This document shows, piece by piece, positions 1-6,876 of a stretch of 15,502 nt of DNA (positions are counted from its first letter, which is position 1; each line of letters starts with the position of its first letter). Source of the stretch: AC-69 sp035701505 (GTDB lineage: Bacteria > Actinomycetota > UBA4738 > HRBIN12); assembly GCA_035701505.1 (NCBI GenBank), contig DASSSA010000067.1:1-15502 (forward strand), given 5' to 3'. Position numbers and translations under genes: made by a program. The notes under the pieces are model-generated. The model searched no databases and was not told the DNA's origin. It saw only the letters and a list, made by a program, of their open reading frames with translations.

Positions 1-254
1 CGAAGGTTGGCCATGATGAATCGCTGCCGGGCGGCCTCGGCCTTCTTCACGGCCTGGCGCGCCTTCAGGATGCTCTTCTCCGAGCGCAGGCGGCCGGCTC
101 GGAGCTTGTCTTCCGATTCCTTGCCGTGCTCGATGATGATGGCGAGCTCGACCTCCTCCTCCTTGGTGAGGAGTGGCTCTCTGGCCGCGGCCTCCAGATA
201 CAGGCGGAGGTCATCGGCGTCGTCTGTGCCCAGCGGGCGGGCAGGCTCTGGCAT
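1..254 (-). CDS. RNA polymerase sigma-70 factor, N-terminal part (runs off the window)
   Basis: Only the first 84 codons are present; the rest lies beyond the left edge. After a short leader of about 13 residues comes a region 1.2-like stretch (DDLRLYL near residues 14-20, then PLLTKEEEVELA near 27-38). A charged helical segment follows, ending in AARQRFIMANL at 74-84, the entry to region 2.1 where family members continue with core-binding sequence. There is no room for a region 1.1, so this looks like a group 2 or short primary-type sigma factor rather than an ECF factor, which would lack region 1.2. The ATG start is supported by GAAGG five bases upstream and by the conserved motif starting soon after it. 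The gene diverges from the MoxR operon. The family assignment is firm; which sigma factor it is cannot be told from this fragment. Confidence 0.88.
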   Translation of the reverse strand, partial: MPEPARPLGTDDADDLRLYLEAAAREPLLTKEEEVELAIIIEHGKESEDKLRAGRLRSEKSILKARQAVKKAEAARQRFIMANL

Positions 255-259
255 CTAGT

Positions 260-264
260 CCTTC
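260..264 (-). promoter_or_regulatory. Ribosome binding site of the sigma factor gene
   Basis: On the minus strand GAAGG lies five bases before the ATG at 252-254, with a second purine-rich block (GGAGGAGG) a few bases further upstream. This fixes the start codon of the truncated sigma factor gene and shows that it has a normal leader, unlike several other genes in the window. Confidence 0.6.
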
Positions 265-329
265 ACTCTCCTCCTCCGAATCTCCCCAGGGCGTGTTTTC
301 CCGCTCCGGGGAGGTCTCGGGGACCTTAC

Positions 330-335
330 ATAGTA
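330..335 (-). promoter_or_regulatory. Possible -10 element of the sigma factor gene
   Basis: TACTAT on the minus strand matches TANNNT and would give a leader of about 70 nt for the sigma factor gene. No good -35 sequence is found at 16-18 bp. It could be an activated promoter or a chance match. Confidence 0.3.
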
Positions 336-535
336 CGTCGGCAGGGGGGAATCGAAACGAGAGCTGCCGGTGGCACGTCGCGGTTCCATGGTACGGGCGG
401 TCCCACCCCTTGTAAAGGCCGCCATTTGTTAAGACATCGTGACGACCATGTCTATTCCCGCAGGTAGTGACCTCTTTCGGCCCCGAAGGACTTACAGCCG
501 TTCGCCCATGTGCCCCATACCTCCTTGTACGTCTC

Positions 536-540
536 AAGGG
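536..540 (+). promoter_or_regulatory. Ribosome binding site deciding the start of the first MoxR-locus gene
   Basis: AAGGG is followed by a 5-base spacer and the ATG at 546. An in-frame GTG at 510 would add 12 residues but has no purine-rich sequence at the right distance, so 546 is preferred. Confidence 0.6.
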
Positions 541-545
541 TGGTC

Positions 546-1625
546 ATGGCTCGACCGAGGGATTCCACGAGGCGGAGCAGCCCAGATATCGTGCGTGGTG
601 GGAGGTGCCAGGTGCTCGATGATCCGTCGCGGCCGGAAGGTTCATCGGGGGTGGCCCCCCTCCCGCCACCTCCGCCGCCACCCGCCGGCTCGTGGACGAG
701 CCCTCCTCCTCCACCTCTTCCCAAGAGCCGGTGGGCCCGAGGCCTCCCTGTTCCCCTCCACCCGATGAGGGTTGGGGAGATGCTCGATGCCGCGATCAAC
801 CTGTATCGCACCCACTGGCGGACGCTGATGGCGATCGTCGCGTTCGTGGTGGTACCCCTGACGTTCGTCGAAGAGGCGGTCTTGACACTCGCGACGGGCG
901 GGACGACCGTCGGTTTCGGGGAGACGGCCACCACCTCGCAGGGCCAGGCCGACACGTACCTGGCGCTCGGCGTGGTCTTTGCGCTACTCCAGTTCCTCCT
1001 GGTCCGCCCATTCCTCACGGGAGCGACGGTGCGAGCCGTGGCAGCGGCGTACCTCGGCGAAATCCCCGCCGTAGGCCCCGTGTACTCTTTCGCCCTTCGA
1101 CGACTGGGATCGATCGTGTGGGTGCTCGTGCTCACCATGCTGGCGCTGATCGGGATCCTCGTTGCGGCGGTGGGTTTCGGGGCTCTGTTCGGGGCGATCG
1201 GAGCGTGGCCGCTCGCCATACCCGTCTTCCTGGCTGCAGGAGTGCTCTGCCTCCTCGTGTACGTCCGATGGGCCTTCGGCTCGGCGGTGGTCGTCGTCGA
1301 GGACGGCCGCGGCACTGGGGCGCTGCGGCGATCATGGGGGCTGACCTCCAAGGCGTTCTGGAAGATCTTCGGCACCGGCCTGCTGGCCCTGGTGCTGACG
1401 GGCATAGCGAACACGATCCTGGGCTTCATCCCCACGGCCCTCTCCTATGGGCTGGGGTCCTGGGGCTGGCTGGTGCGAGCTGTTGGCTCGGCCGCGGCGT
1501 CCGTCGTCACGACGCCGTTCGTCACCATCGTCGTGGTCCTACTGTACTTCGACCAGCGGATCCGCAAGGAGGGCCTGGACCTTTCGATCATGGCTCAGGA
1601 GCTTCGGACCCAGCGCCCGTCGTGA
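546..1625 (+). CDS. Proline-rich multi-pass membrane protein of the MoxR locus
   Basis: The 359-residue protein has a poorly conserved, proline-rich N-terminus (proline runs at about 39-47 and 53-59). An integral membrane region begins at MRVGEMLDAAINLYRTHW (74-91). About six hydrophobic segments follow, near 92-112, 139-158, 190-215, 220-245, 268-295 and 308-335. The C-terminal YFDQRIRKEGLDL (334-346) is typical of the family often named 'glycerophosphoryl diester phosphodiesterase membrane domain'. No catalytic phosphodiesterase domain is present, so the enzyme name should not be taken literally. In position it corresponds to M. tuberculosis Rv3689. Its TGA stop overlaps the GTG start of the next gene, which implies translational coupling. 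Function unknown; inferred to be a membrane partner of the MoxR system. Confidence 0.85.
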   Translation: MARPRDSTRRSSPDIVRGGRCQVLDDPSRPEGSSGVAPLPPPPPPPAGSWTSPPPPPLPKSRWARGLPVPLHPMRVGEMLDAAINLYRTHWRTLMAIVAFVVVPLTFVEEAVLTLATGGTTVGFGETATTSQGQADTYLALGVVFALLQFLLVRPFLTGATVRAVAAAYLGEIPAVGPVYSFALRRLGSIVWVLVLTMLALIGILVAAVGFGALFGAIGAWPLAIPVFLAAGVLCLLVYVRWAFGSAVVVVEDGRGTGALRRSWGLTSKAFWKIFGTGLLALVLTGIANTILGFIPTALSYGLGSWGWLVRAVGSAAASVVTTPFVTIVVVLLYFDQRIRKEGLDLSIMAQELRTQRPS

Positions 1626-2557
1626 GACGAGGCACCGGCATCTCGGCCCTGGCGATCGGGGCCATCCCTCTCCTGTCGTTCGCCCTCACGGTCACGGCCT
1701 CACGTGCGGCGCCAATCACGAGCGCGGACTTCCTCGAACGCCTCCAGGAGGCCCGGCGGCTGGCCGAGGCCGGCGCGCTGAACCCGTACCCCGGCGCCAT
1801 GGATGCCGTTCGCGCGCGGCTCGGGCTGCCCGTCCAGCTCCTCCTGCCGGGTGGAACCGTTCGCATCGAGGCCGACCCATTCCTCGATCGGTTGCGAGGT
1901 GAGGTGCCCGAGGACTTCGATCGCGCCGCCCAGCACCTTGACGCGGTCTCCGCTTCCGTTCGATCGGCGGCCTCCGCTTCTGCGACCGACCGGGCCGCAG
2001 TCGCTTCCGCCCTCGATCGCGCGTACGCCGGGATCGCCACTCCCGGATGGCTCCAGCGGCTCGGACGGAACGTCCGGGAGGCCCTCGCTCGGCTGCTCCA
2101 GGCGCTGGTCGAGCCGCTGTTCCGATACCGGGGGTTCGGGAGCCTGATCGCGTGGTCGGTGGTCCTGGGGGTCGCGGTGATCGTCGTGCTCGTCCTCCGC
2201 AGACTGGGAGTGAACCTGGTGCCGGAGCGATCGGGTTCCTCGGCCGACCCGACGTTCGCCGCCACGGACTGGCACGGTCTGGCCGAGCAGGCCATCCGTC
2301 GTGGAGACCTCAGGGAAGCCACACGCGCGCTGTTCCACGCGCTGGTCGCCACCCTCGCGTCCCGCGGGGTGATCGCCGCGGACCCCGGCGTGACGGCGGG
2401 CGAGTGCCGATCCGCGGTGGCCCGAGCCATGCCAGCCCTGTATCCATCCGTCGCGGACGCCACGATGGCCTTCGAACGCGTCGCGTACGGCGGAGCACCC
2501 GCCGGACAGGGAGAGGTCGATGCTCTTCGGACCGCGAATCGGGAGGCCACGTCATGA
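1622..2557 (+). CDS. DUF4129 domain protein of the MoxR locus
   Basis: This 311-residue protein starts at a GTG that overlaps the preceding stop (GTGA). It has a signal-like hydrophobic N-terminus (about 8-29), an extracytoplasmic helical region, and one transmembrane segment at about 174-194. The cytoplasmic DUF4129 domain follows at about 215-300, with LAEQAIRRGDLREATRALFHA and an ending FERVAYGG that are characteristic of the family. Although it can be read open far upstream, the sequence before 1622 is a shadow frame of the upstream gene. DUF4129 proteins occur almost always beside MoxR and DUF58 genes; the domain's biochemical role is not established. In position it corresponds to Rv3690. 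The following gene starts inside its stop codon (ATGA). Confidence 0.88.
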   Translation: MRRGTGISALAIGAIPLLSFALTVTASRAAPITSADFLERLQEARRLAEAGALNPYPGAMDAVRARLGLPVQLLLPGGTVRIEADPFLDRLRGEVPEDFDRAAQHLDAVSASVRSAASASATDRAAVASALDRAYAGIATPGWLQRLGRNVREALARLLQALVEPLFRYRGFGSLIAWSVVLGVAVIVVLVLRRLGVNLVPERSGSSADPTFAATDWHGLAEQAIRRGDLREATRALFHALVATLASRGVIAADPGVTAGECRSAVARAMPALYPSVADATMAFERVAYGGAPAGQGEVDALRTANREATS

Positions 2558-3621
2558 GACGGAGGAAGGACCTGGTCTTGCTCGCGGCCCTGGCCGTCGC
2601 CTTCATCGGGGGGCTGGCGCTGATCGGGCCATCTCGTACCGCCGACGACACCCTGGCTCTTCGTCGGTTCCTCTCCGAAAGCGGCCTCGTCGTCCGAACC
2701 GAGGCTTCGGTGCCGCCTCCCCCAGCAACGTTCGTCCTTCTCCGGGACGTCCGTGACGGGGAGCAGGCTTCCTCCCTCCTGCGATGGGCCCGGTCGGGTG
2801 GGAGGCTCGTGGTCGCGGACCCCGGGTCCTTCCTCCTCCCACTGCTGTCCGTTGAGCCGGGGGATCGCGTGGCCCTGTTCGGTGCTCGAACACTCCTGCC
2901 CAACTGCACTGCTGCGGAGACAGTCGGGGTCGGGGAGATCCTCGCGGATTCCGGCGACCTCACGCTTCGCTCGTCGAACGCCGATGCGGTCGAGTGCTTC
3001 ACTCGGCTCGGCGGTTCCTACGTGCTGCTCGTTCAGGCCGGCGAGGGGGAGGTGGTCCTGCTCGGTGGATCATCGGCCCTCACGAACGAGCTCCTGGACG
3101 AGGGAGACAACGCGGTGTTCGCGCTCAGGCTGCTCGGGGGCGGTGGGCCCGTGGTGTTCGGGGCCCCAGCCCAGCCCGGCGCGAGAGGGCACTCGCTGTG
3201 GGGTCTGCTGCCCGGCGCCCCCAAACTGGTCATCATCGAGATCGTGATCGCCGCTGTCCTCTTCGCTCTCGCCAGAGCCCGGCGCCTGGGACGACCCCCG
3301 TTGGAGGAGCCCCTGGCCCCCATCCCGGCGAGCGAGCTCGTACGAGCGACGGCCGGTCTGTACCGCAGCGCCAGGGCCTCGGCCTTCTGCGGGCGCCTGC
3401 TTCGAAGCTCGACATCGTCTCGCCTGGCCCGAAGGCTCGGCTCGCCGCACGACGTAGCCGCCGATCGGCTGGTCGAGCTGGTCTCCCGCGCCAGCCACCT
3501 TCCCCACGAGCGGGTGGAGCGGGCGCTCGCCGGCCCCGACCCGATCAACGATCAGGAGCTGATGGCGCTCGGTGACGAGCTCGCCACGATCATGCGCCAC
3601 ACCGAAGGAGCGAGCCGATGA
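2554..3621 (+). CDS. DUF4350 domain protein of the MoxR locus
   Basis: The ATG overlaps the previous TGA by four bases. The 355-residue product has a transmembrane segment at about 6-24. A periplasm-facing domain follows at about 30-200; its repeated short beta-strand pattern (for example GGRLVVADPGS at 82-92 and EGEVVLLGGSSALTN at 164-178) resembles the glutamine-amidotransferase-like DUF4350 fold. A second membrane segment lies at about 224-241, and a cytoplasmic alpha-helical tail at about 250-350. I see no obvious catalytic triad, so a binding role is more likely than an enzymatic one. It matches Rv3691 in order and size. The stop overlaps the moxR start (ATGA), so the two are probably translated in a coupled way. 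Confidence 0.85.
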   Translation: MRRRKDLVLLAALAVAFIGGLALIGPSRTADDTLALRRFLSESGLVVRTEASVPPPPATFVLLRDVRDGEQASSLLRWARSGGRLVVADPGSFLLPLLSVEPGDRVALFGARTLLPNCTAAETVGVGEILADSGDLTLRSSNADAVECFTRLGGSYVLLVQAGEGEVVLLGGSSALTNELLDEGDNAVFALRLLGGGGPVVFGAPAQPGARGHSLWGLLPGAPKLVIIEIVIAAVLFALARARRLGRPPLEEPLAPIPASELVRATAGLYRSARASAFCGRLLRSSTSSRLARRLGSPHDVAADRLVELVSRASHLPHERVERALAGPDPINDQELMALGDELATIMRHTEGASR

Positions 3622-4568
3622 CCGATCCCAGAGCGGCGATGTCGGCCGTGCGAACCGAAGTGGGCAAGGCCGTCGTGGGCCAGGAGCCCGCACTGTGGAG
3701 CCTCACTGCCGCCCTCCTGGTCCGGGGCCATGTGATCCTGGAGGGCGTCCCCGGTGTGGCCAAGACGCTGATGGTGAAAGCCCTGGCCACGGCCCTCGAC
3801 CTCCGTTTCCAACGGATCCAGTTCACGCCGGACCTCATGCCTTCCGACGTGACCGGAAATGTGATCTTCGAGGCGAAGACCGGCGAGTTCCGGTTCCGTC
3901 CCGGTCCTGTGTTCGCCAACCTTCTGTTGGCCGACGAGCTGAACCGAACGCCCCCGAAGACACAGGCCTCGCTGCTGGAGGCGATGGAAGAGCGGCAGGT
4001 GTCGATCGAAGGGGAGACCCATGCCCTGCCCGAGCCGTTCCTCGTGGTCGCCACCCAGAACCCGGTCGAGTACGAGGGGACCTATCCGCTCCCGGAGGCG
4101 CAGCTCGACCGGTTCCTGTTCAAGGTGCTCATCGACTACCCGAGACCCGACGACGAGAAGAACATCCTTCGGATGCACGACGCGGGCAAGGATCCCCACG
4201 ACCTCTCCTCGCTCGGCGTCACGCCCGTGGCAGGGCCCGCGGATCTTTCCGCCGGTGCCGCGGGCGTCGTCGAGGTGAGGATGGCGCCCGAGCTCATGAC
4301 CTACCTGGTCGACCTCGCCGCCGAGACGCGCAAGAGCCCGTCACTCTCGCTGGGAGTCAGCCCCCGGGGGGTGGCCATGCTCCAGTCGGCGGCCAAGGCG
4401 TGGGCCTACCTCTCGGGCCGTGACTTCGTCACCCCAGATGACGTGAAGGTCCTCCTCAAACCGACCTGGCGCCACCGGGTGTTGGTGCGGCCCGAGGTCG
4501 AGCTGGAAGGAGCGAGCGCGGACGCGATCCTCGACGGCGTGCTCGCCCGGGTCTCCGTCCCCGATTGA
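3618..4568 (+). CDS. moxR: MoxR-family AAA+ ATPase
   Basis: The 316-residue AAA+ ATPase has the length and motif order of the MoxR family. Walker A is GVPGVAKT (43-50), Walker B LLLADEL (102-108) followed by NRTPPKTQ, and sensor 1 lies in ATQNP (145-149). The signature GTYPLPEAQLDRF (154-166) carries the putative arginine finger, and sensor 2 is GVSPRG (246-251). All key residues are present, so it should bind and hydrolyse ATP. MoxR proteins work with VWA-domain partners in assembling, activating or remodelling other proteins, and the partner here is very probably the DUF58 product encoded 1 bp downstream. Its place corresponds to moxR2 (Rv3692). The client protein is unknown. Confidence 0.96.
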   Translation: MTDPRAAMSAVRTEVGKAVVGQEPALWSLTAALLVRGHVILEGVPGVAKTLMVKALATALDLRFQRIQFTPDLMPSDVTGNVIFEAKTGEFRFRPGPVFANLLLADELNRTPPKTQASLLEAMEERQVSIEGETHALPEPFLVVATQNPVEYEGTYPLPEAQLDRFLFKVLIDYPRPDDEKNILRMHDAGKDPHDLSSLGVTPVAGPADLSAGAAGVVEVRMAPELMTYLVDLAAETRKSPSLSLGVSPRGVAMLQSAAKAWAYLSGRDFVTPDDVKVLLKPTWRHRVLVRPEVELEGASADAILDGVLARVSVPD

Positions 4569-4569
4569 C

Positions 4570-5889
4570 GTGTACCTCTCACCACGACTCGCCATCGCCG
4601 CAGTTGCCGCCGGCCTGGTGGCCGCGAGCGTGGTCGCCGTTTTCGTGTCGGTGCCGCTCTGGGCCGGGCTCGTCGCGGCGAACGCGCTGGTGCTCGCGCT
4701 GCTCGTCTTCGACGTCTCGCGGGCGCCCCACCCGACGACGCTGACACCGGTCCGGGCGGCCCCGCCGGTCGTCACCGTCGAGCACGACGCGGAGATCCAG
4801 GTGCAGCTCCACAATCCCATCGCCCGTCCGCTCCTCGTCGCGGTGCGCGATACCACGCCCCCATCGGCCCGGCGCGATCCCAGGTTCCACCGGGCCACGA
4901 TCGCGCCGCGTTCGGTCCTGACGCTCGGGGCGCGCATCGCGCCGTCGAGGAGAGGGCTGCTTCAGGTGGGTCCGGTCACCGTCCGCACGGTCGGGCCATT
5001 CGGCATGGGAGGACGGCAAGCGACGCTGCCGCTCCTCGATCGGATCAAGGTGTACCCCGCCCTCCCTGGTCGAGCCGAGGTGGAGCTGCGCGTCGAGCGA
5101 GCCCGGCTCCTGCAGACCGGGGAACGATCGTCGATGTTCCGGGGTGGGGGGACGGAGTTCGACGCGCTCCGCGAGTACCACCCGGACGACGAGTTCCGAC
5201 GGATCAACTGGACCGCGACGGCTCGAACGGCCAAACCGATCACGAACGTGTATCGGGAGGAACGCAATCAGCGCGTCATGGTCCTCCTCGACGCCAGCAG
5301 GACCATGGCGGGGTCTATCGATGGCGTCTCCCGATTCGAGCACGCGATCGACGCTGCCGTCGCCGTGACCGAGCTCGCGGCTCGGGTCGGGGACCAGGTC
5401 GGGATGATCGCGTTCGGCTCGCAGGTGTCCGCCATCCTTGGTCCAAAGGGCGGCCGCGCCCAGCCCCGGCGGATCGTGGATCTCCTGTTCGACGTACAGC
5501 CGTCCCTCGACGCGGCCGACTATCGGGGGGCCTTCGCCGTCCTGCTGTCCCGCTACCGGCGGCGGTCGCTCCTCGTGTTGTTCACCGAACTCGCCCAGGA
5601 GTCGGCGATGGAGTCGCTCTTCGCGGCGATCCCCGTACTGCTCCCTCAGCACCTGCTGATGGTGGCGTCGGTGGTCGACCCCCAGGTGCTCGCGCTTCGC
5701 GACGCGTCGCCCGGCTCCTACGACGCGGCGTATCTCGGAGCCGCGGCCGCCGCCTCGGTCGAGGCCCGGGAGCGCACGGCGAGGCGGCTCAGGGCCATGG
5801 GGGTGATGGTGGAGGATCGCGAGCCGACACGCCTGGCCGGCGCCGTCGCCGACCGGTACCTCCGGGTCAAGAGCGCGGGGCGCCTGTAG
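4570..5889 (+). CDS. DUF58 (VWA-like) membrane-anchored protein, partner of MoxR
   Basis: The 439-residue protein starts at GTG one base after the moxR stop. There is no clear Shine-Dalgarno sequence, so translation is likely coupled. Two hydrophobic segments (about 7-27 and 30-48) anchor the N-terminus, followed by a beta-rich region (about 60-165). The DUF58 signature includes GTEFDALREYHPDDEFRRI (194-212) and NWTATART. A VWA-like domain then opens with VMVLLDASRTM (236-246), in which D241, S243 and T245 form a MIDAS-like DxSxT metal site. This is the standard MoxR partner architecture and corresponds to Rv3693. Its last 23 bases overlap the end of the convergent SpoIIM-family gene. Confidence 0.92.
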   Translation: MYLSPRLAIAAVAAGLVAASVVAVFVSVPLWAGLVAANALVLALLVFDVSRAPHPTTLTPVRAAPPVVTVEHDAEIQVQLHNPIARPLLVAVRDTTPPSARRDPRFHRATIAPRSVLTLGARIAPSRRGLLQVGPVTVRTVGPFGMGGRQATLPLLDRIKVYPALPGRAEVELRVERARLLQTGERSSMFRGGGTEFDALREYHPDDEFRRINWTATARTAKPITNVYREERNQRVMVLLDASRTMAGSIDGVSRFEHAIDAAVAVTELAARVGDQVGMIAFGSQVSAILGPKGGRAQPRRIVDLLFDVQPSLDAADYRGAFAVLLSRYRRRSLLVLFTELAQESAMESLFAAIPVLLPQHLLMVASVVDPQVLALRDASPGSYDAAYLGAAAAASVEARERTARRLRAMGVMVEDREPTRLAGAVADRYLRVKSAGRL

Positions 5890-6841
5890 CGAGCCGCCGG
5901 CCTCGGCGGCCGGACGTCACCAACCAGAGCAGGTAGCCGACGGACGCGGCCACGCCGATGCCGATCTCCACGGCATCGGGCACGGCGGTCCCGGTTAAGA
6001 AACCCTCGATGAGGGCGGCCACGACGAACGCGGGGATGACTCCGATCACGACGACGACCGACTCTGCAGCCTCCTCCTGCAGGGCCCGGCCCCTTGTTCG
6101 GTCCCCCGGATCGATCAGGGCCCACCCCATCCGCAGGCCGGCCCCGGCGGAGATGCAGATGGCCATGAGCTCGAGGATGCCGTGCGGGAGGATCAGGGAC
6201 CAGAACCGTCCGCCGTTGCCGACGGCCTGGAACGCGCCGGCCAGGACCCCGAGGAGCAGCGCGTTCCGCGCGACGATCCAGATCGTCCCGACGCAGAACG
6301 TGATCCCCAGGGCGAACGCGAGGAACGCGACCTGCACGTTGTTGAACAGGATCAGCGTGGACAGGCCCGCCGGCGGCCCGAGGTCTCCGGCGCGTCCGCC
6401 GGAGCGCTCGATCGCCTCGCGCGCGCCCGCCGGCAGGATCCCCGCCTGGACCTCCCGAGAGCTCGCCACCCATGTCCACGAGGCGAGGATGACCGCAACG
6501 AGGATCGCCGTTGCGACCAGCACATACGGAGCCGTGCGGCGAAGCGCCTCCGGGTAGCGAACCGCGAACAGCCGAGTGAAGCCGCGCACGGTTCGCGGCC
6601 TGGCCGAGTACACGGCAGCGTGGGCCCGGGAGACGAGTGAGTTCAGGTAGATCTCCAGGCCCGGATCGTGAAACCGAGCCCGGGCCTCGGTCAGGTGCAC
6701 AGAGGCGCGTAGGTACAGACGGACGAGCTCTTCGATCTGTTGGCCCGACATAGAGGACAGCGCACGCCCACCGCTGGCGGATGCCGCCTCCAGCCGATCC
6801 CATTCCGGCCGATACTTGGCGATGAAGGAATCGACGTCCAC
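5867..6841 (-). CDS. SpoIIM-family integral membrane protein
   Basis: The 324-residue protein begins MDVDSFIAKYRPEWDRL, a typical start for this family, at a GTG. A cytoplasmic helical region (about 1-95) is followed by about six membrane segments near 102-124, 163-184, 186-207, 212-236, 259-285 and 292-310. The motif ILPHGILEL (217-225) and the IEGFL near 278-282 are hallmarks of SpoIIM (stage II sporulation protein M) relatives. In Bacillus SpoIIM belongs to an engulfment/peptidoglycan-remodelling complex, but family members beside MoxR genes occur in non-sporulating actinomycetes (Rv3694c position), so no sporulation role is implied. No Shine-Dalgarno sequence precedes the GTG; a promoter with the -10 exactly 7 nt upstream suggests a leaderless mRNA. 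It is convergent with the DUF58 gene and divergent from the RDD gene. Confidence 0.9.
   Translation of the reverse strand: MDVDSFIAKYRPEWDRLEAASASGGRALSSMSGQQIEELVRLYLRASVHLTEARARFHDPGLEIYLNSLVSRAHAAVYSARPRTVRGFTRLFAVRYPEALRRTAPYVLVATAILVAVILASWTWVASSREVQAGILPAGAREAIERSGGRAGDLGPPAGLSTLILFNNVQVAFLAFALGITFCVGTIWIVARNALLLGVLAGAFQAVGNGGRFWSLILPHGILELMAICISAGAGLRMGWALIDPGDRTRGRALQEEAAESVVVVIGVIPAFVVAALIEGFLTGTAVPDAVEIGIGVAASVGYLLWLVTSGRRGRRLATGAPRS
5893..5910 (+). terminator. GC hairpin just after the DUF58 stop, possible terminator
   Basis: A perfect 7-bp stem (GCCGCCG / CGGCGGC) with a 4-base loop begins four bases after the DUF58 stop codon. There is no T-tract, and the sequence also encodes the Arg/Gly-rich C-terminus of the SpoIIM-family protein. 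It may be only a by-product of GC-rich codons; weak support. Confidence 0.25.
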
Positions 6842-6848
6842 GCAAGGG

Positions 6849-6876
6849 AGTCTAGGGACACATGCAGCAGTCTCAA
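6849..6876 (-). promoter_or_regulatory. Promoter of the SpoIIM-family gene (leaderless)
   Basis: On the minus strand, a -35 TTGAGA (6871-6876), a 16-bp spacer and a -10 TAGACT (6849-6854) are followed by 7 bases and then the GTG start at 6841. The expected transcription start is therefore the G of GTG. The -35 lies inside the first codons of the divergent RDD gene. This is the best-formed promoter in the window. Confidence 0.6.

Larger units (their letters stand above)
255..545. other. Divergent intergenic region between sigma factor and MoxR operon
   Basis: About 290 bp carry no convincing gene and are visibly richer in A/T runs than the flanking genes, for example around 408-456. It must hold the promoters of both the sigma factor gene (leftward) and the membrane-protein operon (rightward). 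On the minus strand TACTAT (330-335) fits the TANNNT -10 consensus. On the plus strand TTGTAA (410-415) and TTGTTA (426-431) resemble -35 elements, but no well-spaced -10 follows. No tRNA or clear riboswitch fold was seen. Confidence 0.5.

Noticed and set aside
452..1435. Long open frame on the minus strand opposite the first MoxR-locus gene
   Set aside because: Its translation is low-complexity, rich in Ser/Thr/Arg/Pro, with no domain. The opposite strand encodes a clear six-helix membrane protein ending in a family motif. GC-rich DNA keeps antisense frames open.
692..1621. Upstream extension of the DUF4129 gene in the same frame
   Set aside because: The extension is Arg/Gly/Pro-rich shadow sequence over the previous gene. 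The GTG at 1622 gives a signal-like N-terminus and a stop/start overlap.
1588..2550. Minus-strand open frame opposite the DUF4129 gene
   Set aside because: It is composition-biased (Ser/Ala/Arg) without recognisable motifs, and the plus strand has a complete DUF4129 protein.
5867..6841. Evidence of an endospore-forming organism from the SpoIIM-like gene
   Set aside because: SpoIIM-family proteins next to MoxR/RDD genes are common in non-sporulating actinobacteria. No other sporulation gene is present in the window.
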